From Canna indica (taxonomy: Eukaryota > Streptophyta > Magnoliopsida > Zingiberales > Cannaceae), in the NCBI GenBank assembly GCA_034359265.1, contig CP136891.1, positions 87,624,001-87,688,000 on the forward strand: a stretch of 64,000 nucleotides of DNA, given 5' to 3'. The notes beneath the pieces are model-generated. The model ran no database searches, had not been told where the DNA came from, and worked only from the letters and a program-made list of their open reading frames with translations. This document shows positions 24,916 through 35,532 of this stretch, in pieces. The position numbers and the translations under genes were made by a program. The first letter of the stretch is position 1. Each line of letters opens with the position of its first letter.

Positions 24916-26380
24916 CTAGCTATATTATAAAGTCAATTAAAAAATGCTTAAAAAGTTGGGTGAAATAAATGAAGTTGCATAACAAAGACAAAGTATGCAC
25001 ATAATAAACAGAGGATATATATATCTATATGCTTTAGTTCAAATTATGCCACGTGTACAATCTGTGAACCAATGGCATCTAATTGCAGCCAAACATTTGG
25101 ATTGGAGTGTAGTAGGTTTTAATTAGCTGTAAGTTTTGCCAGCTCATGCCAAATCATTCCTTCCTACTTACAATTAAAAACAAGTCCACCTATTAATATA
25201 TATATATATATGCATAGTGAACCAAGTGACATATTATATACCTTCTTTAATATTAACTAAAAACTAATTTGAGGATTAAATACTTTTTTCGGGTCGGTTT
25301 GGATTTTTCGTGAAAATTATTTTCAAACACATTTTCACGATTTCGACGAAAATAAAAATCGATTAAAAACCGGCTCCGTTTCATTTTTTGCCACTCGGAC
25401 CTTTGTATATTCATTTAGTAGCTCATAAATATACACTGATTTTATTTATTTATTTCACCGAATCTATTTATATTTTTTTCCCTATTTTTTTTGTATTAAA
25501 TAATATGAAAAGAATCTAACCACACTCATACTGAGTGAGAACTGATTTAAAGTGCCTAACAATACCTAGAACATATCTCAGAGGATTTACCTTCTCACAA
25601 AATTATATATACATTCCCTTTAGTCATGCTAACATTAACATACCATAATAGGTTTAATTAACATATGCAACCAAAAAAAGAAATACCTAATTAGTTTAAT
25701 GCAGTGTGAATTATAATTAAGAAGTCCAATATATGCATATATTTATATAATTAGGGTTTCTAAAAATATATAATTAGGGTTTGATTAATGCTTGAAACCT
25801 ACCCACCCTTTCAAATATGATTTTGTGTAGGTGAGGAGGCACCATCAATGTAGCCTGGATTCATTCCCCTAATACTAATTCTATTACTTCAAGTTTCAAT
25901 TTGGTGACCCTTCGTCTCGTATTATTTTGAGATACAACGAGATAATAGTCGTTGTCTAATGTTATGGATAAGATAAAAATCATACTCTAAGACCAACGGT
26001 TTATACTTTATGATCACTACGATCGAATCCCCGATGCATAAAATTATTAAATTAATGTGCCATTTTAATGTATTTTCTTTTTTTTCATGAACATCAATGT
26101 ATTTGTTTTCAATTTTACATGAATTAAAATATTTGATGGATTGTGCTTGTTTTATTTACATAATTTTCTTGATTACGTGAATTAATTAATTTTATAGGAG
26201 ATTTTACATTTAATTTATAAAAACCCAATATAGTAATAATTCTAAATAATTATATGTTAATTATAATAATTGTAAATTAATTAGTTTTCTCATGGAGGAC
26301 CACAACTTATTATAATTTATATTTTTCTTGGGGCCCGGTAGAGTAATTTTTTTGGAATCATTCTCCCTTCTCACACCACA
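24916..26380. other. AT-rich intergenic spacer
   Basis: No gene recognised. Contains (TA)n runs near 25015-25030 and 25196-25211. Around 26000-26025, GATCGAATCCCC resembles a box B, but no partner box A is clear. Confidence 0.5.
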
Positions 26381-27518
26381 GCTTTGGGTCCCATCTTTAA
26401 AAAGGCATCGGTGCGGCCCCCCATATTTTGACCCATCTCTCTCTCCCTCTCCCTCTCGTATCCTCTGTTTCGCGTCTTTGTCCAGTTCTCGAGGCGAGCA
26501 AGGCACGCTGCACGCGGACGAACTACTCGAGACGACACGCTATCGCTTCAGGCGGATCCCAATCTCTCCTTTTTATCCCTCTGCGATCAGAGCTCGCAGA
26601 AAGGTTCGATCTTGGCGGCTGTTTCGCGGCACCCCTGACGAGCGCGCCGACATTTTTCCTCGTCCAGTCGAAAGGTTCCGCTTTTCTGCTTCGGTTTCAC
26701 TGATCCTTCTTCTTCCTTTCTGTTTCTTTTGACTTTGAGCCGATCTGTCTGCTGTTCTTGATGTGTGCTGCGCAGTAAAAGATGTTCCTTTTGACGACGC
26801 CTACTGTTGTGCTGTGAACTCTCAGTTGATTCCTTTTTTCTCTGTTATATCAAATAAGAATTCTGAGGCCATGAGCTTGATGCCATTTCGTTGTTCTTGT
26901 GTCGGTTATCTGTGCGTTTTTTTTATTTCTGTTGGTTTTCTTTTCCGCTGTTTCGAAAATGGTAAAAAAAGAAGAATTCATATTTCTTGTTTGGCGTCGG
27001 TGAAGGGATATGGACAAAGGTTGGCGCTTCGTGGTTGTCCCTTTATTTTTTTTTTGGATTGACTGGTGATGGAACAGTAAGGATTTTGATAATTCTATGA
27101 ATATTGGGACTCTTCATGTTTAGTTGCGCGAACAGATTCATCACATGCTTCCACCTAGATAGATCTTACATCGGATTCTTTCTCCTTTGTTCTTTGCATG
27201 CGGTAAAATTGTATTGTACATATAGTTAGATTCCTTCTGTTCTTGGCATGGGAATAAATAATTGGTTCTGACGATGGAAGTAATTGTAACCTTTCAAGAA
27301 TCTGAATTTTAAGCATAAGCAAATTTTCCACTTTTCCTCTTTATTTCCGTATAAATAGACTCGTAGAGAATTATTGAAACTGATGCATACTTCTCTGTAA
27401 AAAATGTTCTTTTGTTTTCTTAACATATATTCGTGATCAATTTTCATCATGCCAAGGATATGGATCTCGGGGATGTTGATTAACCCCTTCTTAGTGTCTC
27501 CTCAATTTCCATGATGCC

Positions 27519-27654
27519 ATGTTGGGTGAATTACCTTACTTTGTTTTTTTTATTGCTTTTTTATTTTTCTCTATCTATTGCTGTAACCCTTCATTGCTTA
27601 TGAAATGGTATACAGCTTCTTATTTTCAAAAAAAAAAATGTTGGGTGAATTACC
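27519..27654 (+). mobile_element. Poly(A)-tailed retroposed insert with perfect 17-bp target duplication
   Basis: ATGTTGGGTGAATTACC is repeated exactly at 27519-27535 and 27638-27654. The 102 bp between them end in TATTTTC followed by an A run. Retroposon tail plus long target duplication marks target-primed reverse transcription. The insert is short and 5'-truncated, from a LINE or SINE 3' end. It lies in the leader intron of the next gene and looks recent. Confidence 0.85.
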
Positions 27655-28344
27655 CTTTCTCAGAAGTTCAGAACACTTCTTAGCTTTTACTTTGACATCC
27701 TGTATATAACATTCCTACATTGATGTGTATAGAAATAGCAAGTGGATATGATCTATTCATTTATGTCTTTCCAATGCCTTGTGGAACTGGACTTCTTCAA
27801 ACATAATTGAGGCTGACATATCAATGCAACTTCTTGTTGTACTATCACTTGTTTTACTTATAGTTGTGTAAGTAGCTCTATCATGGTCATAGGGAATAAG
27901 AATGTATCTCAAAATTAACTGGCAAAGAAAGACCTAGTTGAAGGATATTGAGTAATTCTGGTTGGAAAAGGTGCTTACCAATTGAAGTCATTTACATTTG
28001 GAAAGATATTGAAAGTCCTATGAAATTATATACATCAGAGATCTCTTTATTTCTTTAATATGGTAGGTGATTAAGAGCCTCCAGTGTGATCTTAATTAAG
28101 TTCTCTGTGCTTTTAGTAGGTTTGCACATTAGTTCTCTTTACTTTCTGTATGTCATTAAGTTTTACTAGATTTGAAGTCTTCCTCTATTCTCTTTCTAAA
28201 AATAGTTTCTAGGTTGAGAATAGCATATGAGAACTTTAGTGTGCATCTTGAGAGGGGGGGGGGGATATATAGCAGGTTACATTTGCTTGATCAGGAAGGT
28301 CTTTCTCTCATCGTGACTGAATATTTGATTTTTTACCAAGTACT

Positions 28345-28417
28345 CTGCTAAAAATGTTTTTTTTGAGAATATCTGCTAAAAATGTTTTTTTTGAGAATAT
28401 CTGCTAAAAATGTTTTG
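28345..28417 (+). repeat. 28-bp tandem repeat, about 2.6 copies
   Basis: Units start CTGCTAAAAATG at 28345, 28373 and 28401; the first two are identical and the third is partial. It lies in the leader intron of the CaM-binding-domain gene. Confidence 0.9.
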
Positions 28418-28804
28418 GTTATCTGATATGTAAAAGAAATTATTTCTTTATAAAAAAAATATCGTGACAGTTCATTTCTATTGGAACTCAAATAATGCAT
28501 ACAATTAAAAGATTTTTATGCTGACTTGTCTTTATCTTTATCCAAGGACATTGGTCTATTGATATCATTTTCTTATCTACCTGCTGGTACTGGCTGCAAT
28601 TTCTATTGGTATATACTGCATCAATGTAACTTTCTTGAATTTATTTTCTGTTGTGTGCTTGTTGAAAGTGCTGCCATATTCTTGTTTCTCTCTAATTTCT
28701 TCCTGTGTTCTCTGTGTTTTGTTTTGGGTAACTTGATTTGGCTCACATACCTACTTCGTCATTTTTGCAGACATTTGGATTTTTGATACTGTCTTTTGCC
28801 ACCA

Positions 28805-31051
28805 ATGACTGAGCGGGTTATAACTTCTGTAAGCCCTGAGATATCAAAGCCTAAAAGGTCAGTGGGGAAAAACTCAATTGGGAAAACAACCACTGCTTCA
28901 CTATCTTTTACCCAAGGAGAAGAAAAGCATGTTCCCAACTACCTCAGAACCTCTTCAAGTTCTTGCCATGATTTTTGTAAGTATGGAGTAAAGCATGATC
29001 TTGAAGTTAAGAAAAGGCGTCCTGTTCGCCAAAGATTGAACAAAGAAACAACTATTGATGAAAAGGATAAAGTGAGTGTAGTTATCCAACTAGAGAGGAG
29101 GAAGAAAGATAATGCTAAGCTAGTTCCACCTCAGGATATCAACTATGGTACCAAGAAGCCTGCAGCAAATGAACTGAATGATCTGCCACCTGAGAAGATA
29201 ATTCAAGTTTCTGATCTGCCGCCTGAGAAGATAATTGAACTTTCTGACTACCGTTCAAATATAGCAGAAGAGTCAGCTCAAGTTTCCTCAGATATGAAGT
29301 TTGATTTTCCTTCAACCGGTGTGATGACTGATTCATTTATTGAACATTCACCTCCATCCATCTTGACAAGCAATGAATTTGATGAGCATAAATCAACTGA
29401 TCCATCAGAAGAATTATCTGAGAAGCTTATCAGCATCAAGTTTGATCAGAAAGCAATGGAGAACAACAATGACTTCAGTGACCTTGGACCTGAAGAAGGA
29501 TCATCTGCCAAACCTGTTGTAAAGCTTATTGTTTCATCATCAATCCAACATAGCAGTGCTTCATCTCTGCATAAAACTGACAATCCAACAGAAAGAAATT
29601 TGGAAGAGGCTGTGGTGGTAGAGTTGAACTCCACCTTCCCCATAGAGGAAAATGCTGTATCTACTGAACATATAACATCCTGTGGATCAGAAGCATTGCC
29701 TGTTGAAGTCTTGAGCATGAAGCCTAGGAATCACAATAATGTAAAATCTGCAAGGAAAAAACTTGCACTCGATGCAGAAGGATCTACTGAAGACTCAAGC
29801 ATGAAACGAAAAGCAAAATTGTCTACTGCATCTGCTATAGGTTCTCCTGTCTATCAAGAGGAAGGATTGGCTAAGGAAATAAAAAAAGTAGCTGGTCTTA
29901 GTGTAGATTCCAAAGCAAAGAGGGACACGAGAGTCATTGGCGTTGCTGAAAGACCTGAAGTCACCAGGCAAGTGAAGGCCAATGCCAAGTCATATGGAAA
30001 GGAGAAGACTGCACCAACTATAAAGAAATCACTATCTTCTACTAAGCCAGAGATCCAAGAGAAGACCAACAACAACGCTGCAACTGTAGCACCCACAGCA
30101 GTCAAGAAGAAAGCTTTATCAGCTGGTAAGAGTGCTAATGCGTCTACTGAACTTGCCTCTCCCATGACCCCATCGCTCAAGATTTCATCCCGTTTGATTA
30201 CTTCAGGAGGACTAGCTCAAAAAACCCGTGAGAAGATAATCAAGGTTTCAGATAGAGTAGTAGAGAAAGCACTGGGACAATCATTATTAAGATCTCTGTC
30301 CGTGAAGTCTAGTTCTGGTAGAGTCTCAATGGCAAAGTTAAGGGCATACAGGAATGTAAGTTCTGTCTCACAAGGGAAAATTCAAACTAGAGCTGTGAAA
30401 TTGGGAGTGAAGAAAGAAAGTTCGAATTCTAGTGAGCCAAAATCAGATAAAATAGTTCTCAGGCCTACAAGGAAGCAGAAACCACCTCTATTAGGCGGGA
30501 AAGATGGTGTCTTTGGGTCTAAATGTGAAGCGGATATATCTATTTTAAGAAAGGGGGTGACACGGAGAATCTCCAGCGTTTCTCCAAAGGTTAAAATTGA
30601 TAGGCAACCCAGAAGAACAGCAAGTGTCCGCTCGGAAGATAGCTTTTCCACGCCTCACAAGTTAAAATTCAGCAGAGGTAGGGTTGTTAGCGTGCAACAG
30701 GATAACAATGCTCCAAGAATTCTCCAATTCAGGCGAGCTAAAATGGCAAGTGACAATCACAGTGCCAAGGGAGATAAAAAGGGATACCAAAGCAGGACAG
30801 ACCGAATTGGTGTGGACTCAAATTTTCCAATCTCTAAGGCACCTACTGTTATCTTGAGACATCAAGATGTGCAGGAAAAGAAAGACACCCAAGGTTTGTT
30901 GAATCAGGTTATTGAGGAAACTGCCAGCAAACTTGTTGAGACCAGGAAGAGCAAGGTGAAGGCCCTGGTTGGTGCTTTTGAAACTGTTATCTCGCTCCAA
31001 GAAAGCAAAGTAGCTCCTCTTCCAGTTTCTGAAGGAACTTCTGACGCTTAG
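28805..31051 (+). CDS. Plant calmodulin-binding-domain protein, 748 aa, single coding exon
   Basis: I start at the ATG at 28805; the frame opens three codons earlier only by a TTG. The C-terminus (about residues 640-737) is the plant CaM-binding domain (Pfam CaM_binding). Visible marks are LKFSRGRVV, a second RILQFRRAKM, then ILRHQDVQEKKDTQGL, IEETASKLVETRKSKVKALV and GAFETVISLQES. These basic, amphipathic stretches are the expected calmodulin site. The N-terminal 600 residues are Ser-, Lys- and Glu-rich, probably disordered, with no catalytic domain. An early motif, VPNYLRTSSSSCHDFCKYG, also recurs in this family. Residues near 126-147 repeat an 11-residue unit (DLPPEKII..S; 29180-29245). 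By family it is a calcium/calmodulin-linked protein of unclear role; the target pathway cannot be read here. A leader intron lies upstream. Confidence 0.87.
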   Translation: MTERVITSVSPEISKPKRSVGKNSIGKTTTASLSFTQGEEKHVPNYLRTSSSSCHDFCKYGVKHDLEVKKRRPVRQRLNKETTIDEKDKVSVVIQLERRKKDNAKLVPPQDINYGTKKPAANELNDLPPEKIIQVSDLPPEKIIELSDYRSNIAEESAQVSSDMKFDFPSTGVMTDSFIEHSPPSILTSNEFDEHKSTDPSEELSEKLISIKFDQKAMENNNDFSDLGPEEGSSAKPVVKLIVSSSIQHSSASSLHKTDNPTERNLEEAVVVELNSTFPIEENAVSTEHITSCGSEALPVEVLSMKPRNHNNVKSARKKLALDAEGSTEDSSMKRKAKLSTASAIGSPVYQEEGLAKEIKKVAGLSVDSKAKRDTRVIGVAERPEVTRQVKANAKSYGKEKTAPTIKKSLSSTKPEIQEKTNNNAATVAPTAVKKKALSAGKSANASTELASPMTPSLKISSRLITSGGLAQKTREKIIKVSDRVVEKALGQSLLRSLSVKSSSGRVSMAKLRAYRNVSSVSQGKIQTRAVKLGVKKESSNSSEPKSDKIVLRPTRKQKPPLLGGKDGVFGSKCEADISILRKGVTRRISSVSPKVKIDRQPRRTASVRSEDSFSTPHKLKFSRGRVVSVQQDNNAPRILQFRRAKMASDNHSAKGDKKGYQSRTDRIGVDSNFPISKAPTVILRHQDVQEKKDTQGLLNQVIEETASKLVETRKSKVKALVGAFETVISLQESKVAPLPVSEGTSDA

Positions 31052-32253
31052 TTCTGATCATTGGTTGCCATAATGATATTTTCTTCTGCTGCAATGAGTC
31101 CATACAAGGTCCGATTGCACAAATTATATGCTTCAAAAGGTGTTCTAGTTTTCAAGGAACAGGAATAAAGTCGAGAATCATATCCAAAGGCTAACAGGTT
31201 TTGCGTTGTTATTGTCGAATTTTGTCCCTTGTTTTTTTTTTGCTTGGGGGTGATAATTTGACTTGGCATTCCATACTTCCAATTATTCAATAAACTGAGT
31301 GAATTGTGGACAAATTTTGAGTGGCTGAACGATAAATAATTCGTGTATTCTTTTAATTTTTTTCTTCATTTTTTCTCTTTTGTGCTTGTAATTGAACGAC
31401 TTTTGTGTTTGAGTAAAGAAATAAAAATGGTAGTTGTAGACTTGTAGTTAGCACTTGCTGTTTTGTCTCTCTTTGTTCAGGGTTTTGATTCTCTTCTCCA
31501 ATTATATATTCTCTTTGTTCAGAGAATATTATATACTTTTATTTCTTTGTGTGTTTTCTCTATCACTCATGAAGATAATATTTTCAAATGATATATATTT
31601 GACATCTTATGAAAAGAGAAAAGCTCCATTTTGAAACAAAACAAAGAAATTCCATATAAAAACCAAACTTCTTTCCCAGAAATTTGTAATGTGATACTAT
31701 TTTCATATGCTTCTCCAGGAACTCCTTGCTATTTTCATCAAGTCTTCTGTTTCTAGAATGTCTATTTGACTTGTTGATGAACAGCATTACAGAGATAAAA
31801 TGAAAGGAACTACTTGACTTTAGGAAGGTATAAAGACTTAAAAGGAAAAAGGAAAGTTCAAAATAAGAAAGAAAATGAGGGGCAAGTGGAATTAATTAAT
31901 GTTTGAAGCTGGAAAGTTTCAATCAGGACGGTTAGCAAGCTTCCATCAATCTTAATCGATTTGATCGATGAACTAATTATTTGGTCCTTCGTCAACTTAA
32001 TACGGCAAGGAAGAGGACGTAACATGTCAATTTGAACAGGTCCTCCTCCTACTTTATGCTCTCCTTGAAGTTTGAATCCCACGAGTCATTGAATTTATTG
32101 TCAACAGTCAAACTGCTGCAGAAAAAGAACCGGCAGCTCCTGCTAACAATTATTACTCTCATATCATAGAAGAAGGATTAATTATGATTTAATCATGGCA
32201 ATTATAAATAATACTTAGACTTTTGATTAATCATCGGGATATATATTGATTAG
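31052..32253. other. 3' flank and intergenic spacer
   Basis: Begins with the 3'UTR of the CaM-binding-domain gene (AATAAACTGAG near 31288 is a possible poly(A) signal). After about 31400 it is spacer with no gene recognised. Confidence 0.5.
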
Positions 32254-33004
32254 AGATTTTCCTAAATCCGAATATGAATCTCCGAAATTTTCTGAAACTG
32301 AATATGATTTCCGAAATCCCCGAAACCAAAATTGAATTCAAAAAATCCTCGATATACACTTTCACTAGAACTCTTAGAAAACTCATAAAAATGCATCATA
32401 AAATTCTTAATAAATTACAAAAGTTCTAAATTAGTGAATGAAATAGGTCCATAACTTGAATCAATGAAATTGAATATGTACAAGAATTTCACCTAAACTT
32501 TGTAAAGTAAAACTCTTGAAAGTGATCATTTGATCATGAAAATGTATTTTAAAATCCTCAAAAAATCATAATAATTCTAAACCCGAATGAACACATTCTT
32601 GTACACACCCAATATACACTTTTACTAAACCCGAATGGATGAAATGAGATGTCAACAACTTGAATCAATAAAATTGAATGTGTACCAGAGTTTCACCAAA
32701 ACTCTTGAAAAATTTCAAGAGTTTCACCAAAACTCTTGAAAAATTTCAAGAGTTTCGGTGGAAGGATATATTGGGAATTTTTTAAATTCGATTTTGATTC
32801 CGAAAATATCGGAGATCATATTCGGTTTCGAAGAATTTCGAAATTAAGTATGTACAAGAGTAGAGTCTCACTGAAACTCTTGAAAAGTTTCAGTGAAAGA
32901 ATATATTGGGAATTTTTTGAAGTTGATTCTGATTTCGAGAATTTCAGATATCATATTCAGTTTCGAGAAATTTCGACGATTCATATTCGGGTTTAGGAAA
33001 ATTC
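32254..33004. mobile_element. Foldback element, about 750 bp, with degenerate long inverted repeats
   Basis: The left arm starts AGATTTTCCTAAATCCGAAT and the right end is the inverse of GAATTTTCCTAAACCCGAAT. Both arms continue with matching GAATATGA, TCGAAACTG, AATATGAT units. The right arm is itself partly duplicated: 32735-32845 and 32881-32975 share GGATATATTGGGAATTTTT-like sequence. A 31-bp tandem sits between the arms. Weak 9-bp flanks of ATATATATT and ATATATTTT type are too simple to trust. No coding capacity; superfamily unknown. Confidence 0.6.
32687..32748 (+). repeat. 31-bp perfect tandem repeat
   Basis: Two identical 31-bp units start AGAGTTTCACCAAAACTCTT at 32687 and 32718; a partial third starts at 32749. 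It lies inside the foldback element. Confidence 0.9.
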
Positions 33005-34499
33005 TTATATATTTTTCTCAAAGATATTTTTTTCCACGACTTCATGAATTTGGGACATTTCCTAATTCAGTTTCATACCAATCTTCGCTTAAAAACACAC
33101 TTTCGTTCATCATTGGAGTCTTCACATGTTTCAAAAGAGTCAGCTAGGTCTAAAATTCTAACAAGATGAACAAGTTGACAGAATCAGGAACAAAGTCAAG
33201 AAGTAGGATCTCAAAATCAATGTTTGCATCTTTTGGTGTTGTTTTAGTCAAATCTGCAGCTCCACAAGGAAAGTCATTGAAAGTGGGCATTTTCCCAAGT
33301 TCTTATCAAGAGCAGATTAGGTGATCGAGTGTGTTTGATACGCAAGAATAAATCCTGAACGAGTAATTGCTTTTGTCTGCAAAAAAAGAAGATATTTTTG
33401 GATGCTACATGATGATTTCAAAGTTGTTCAACTATTACTCCTAAACAATTAAAAACCAAGTGATCTTTCATTATTTATCCATTTCCAAATTGGAGATTTA
33501 GACATTCTGATCCTAATTTTATATGATTCCAATCTTATCCAGTTCTTCTTTAAAAAAGGAAAAAGAAAATTAAAAGAAGAAACAAACAGAAGAACCCTAT
33601 CCACTTGTTGAGTTGTTGTTGAGCATTGATTGATAAAATGTAAGTGGTGATCTAAGACTGTCCAATTTCTTTCCTCAGGAAATTAGCATTTTCTCTGCTC
33701 TGGTATTTTTTTCTTGCCATCTATCCATTTTTTACTTGTAGATAATAAATATTAAAACTTTCTTTTCCTGCTCAGTGTTCAATATAGAAAGAACAATTTC
33801 CTTAAAACATAATATGAATTCATAACAATGATTTGAAAATTTTTACATCCACATTTTTTTTTCAAAATCCTCAAAATGCCCCCGAGTTCGACTTGATATT
33901 ACATTTGTAAAAATTCAAAAAATAGTAAGGTATAGACTTTCTCAAAAGTGTGAAACTGAAAAAAGTAAGATTAATTCATTATTTTTTAATAACCACGGTG
34001 ATAGATATAATATATGCAATATTTTTAATGAGTTTATTTCGTATATTTTTGATGACATTTAAATTTTTTTGAGAATATAATACATTTCATACTTTCTTAA
34101 AAATATGAAATTACCGAATTAGAATGCTCTATGTCTTGTACTATTATTTATAATTACAATAATAAATTTTGAAGAAAATATTTTTTTTAAATTTTTTTAC
34201 AAAAGTTCAGAATCAAATATCAGACCAACTCGAAGACGTTTTGGAGGGGTTATGACTTAAGGAAATTGCTTGCCTTGATTTCTTCGTGGAATCTTAATTT
34301 ATTTTGGGGACGTAAATAACTAAATATGACAACATTACAAATTCCCACGTGGGCTCTGACAAAAAAAACACGGTCAATATTACCATCAAGAAAAAAAGGA
34401 TAAGATTTAAGAAAAATATTCATATTAAAATAATAAATAAAACATCAATTTATTGATATAATTAAATAAATAATTGATGATAATTCTACGTGTATTTAA
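33005..34499. other. Intergenic spacer
   Basis: Mostly AT-rich. One short frame at 33166-33324 encodes 52 residues from an ATG, and I cannot place it in a family; see findings. No other feature seen. Confidence 0.5.
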
Positions 34500-35532
34500 G
34501 TATGCTCCAAGTAGAGCAAGTGGAGCGCGCATGCTAGCTTGTGAGGTTGTCTAAACTGGACCGGTGGAATGTGTGACAGCTGAAATCTACTGCTAAATTA
34601 GCCGAATCTAATCCGAGTTTGACGAATTTTATCTGCCGAGGCATTTCTCTTGAGCAAGATTGCTGCTGTCGGGATTCATTTGGAGAAATATTGTGAGAAT
34701 TAGAGAAGAAAAGGCTTCGAAAAGGGGAAGGTCGCACCTTTCCGCACTGTTCTTCGTTTATTGTGGAGATTCCCGTCGAGATAGCAGCTGGAAATTAACC
34801 CCGGATGATACTGTTACAGGTTTGGTTCGAGGGGTTTCTTTTGATTGATAAGAAAGATTTCATTTTTGTTTGAATCTCTTTTCTTCCGTTTCAAGAGGTG
34901 GAAATTTCTGAAAACTCCAAAAATGTCTACCTTGGTGCCATTTCATATCCCTAATGTTTTTGAGGAAAAGGCATATCTCATATCGCTGAGTTAAATCTTT
35001 GATCTTGTTGGCTGTTCTCAGAGTTCGATCTCTAAGATGTTATTGTTAACCTTTTTGTGATGATGTTTAACAAAGTTCAGACTTTGATTCTTTTTCTGAT
35101 AAAAAACGGGTAAAATACCCGCCTTGTTCTCATCAGAGTTTCACATTTTAGTTCCAAAAATCTATCACTTGATTAATTTCTCATTTACTTTTTGGATTGC
35201 TTTGGCTGTTACATGTTCTTAGATTGACTTCAGTGACAAGCTATAAAATAGACATGCTTTTGCTGATAATTCACTCTTTATAACTTCATGCATACTCCAT
35301 ATGTGTTTTTGTTCTGGTCGACCTGTCTTGAAGCAAAGCTTGCAATGTGGACACAATATTATTCTGCTTTAATGCTCTTTTTCGCAAAGAAAAGGAACAC
35401 AAGATACCGTCATTTATCTACTTTCCTTTTATTTGATTGCTCCCACCCAAGCAGATGATTAAGTTGTTCATCCTTTTGGCTCGTGCCCTATAGGTTCTAT
35501 ATTGAAGGCATTGAAGCGTTGCGATTGGTAGA
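34500..35532 (+). promoter_or_regulatory. Promoter, leader and leader intron of the GH79 gene
   Basis: The stretch 34600-34850 looks like a first, non-coding exon (GC-richer, with a possible donor ACAG|GTTTGG near 34819). The region to 35530 is T-rich and intron-like, with a possible acceptor CCCTATAG near 35493. The leader intron is inferred. Confidence 0.4.

Larger units (their letters stand above)
26381..28804 (+). promoter_or_regulatory. Leader exon and 5'UTR intron(s) of the CaM-binding-domain gene
   Basis: At 26428-26460 there is a CT-rich tract of CTCTCTCCCTCTCCC type, followed by a GC-richer stretch to about 26700 that looks like a first exon. An acceptor TTTTTGCAG ends at 28770, just before the coding ATG at 28805. 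So one or more leader introns of about 2 kb precede the coding exon. Possible donors lie near 26674 (CGAAAG|GTTCCG) and downstream; I cannot choose. The intron hosts a retroposed insert (27536-27637), an 11-G run near 28254 and a 28-bp tandem repeat. Confidence 0.5.

Noticed and set aside
28796..28804. TTG start three codons before the CaM-binding protein ATG
   Set aside because: Plant genes use ATG here; the ATG at 28805 follows directly and sits in a good context (CCACCAATG).
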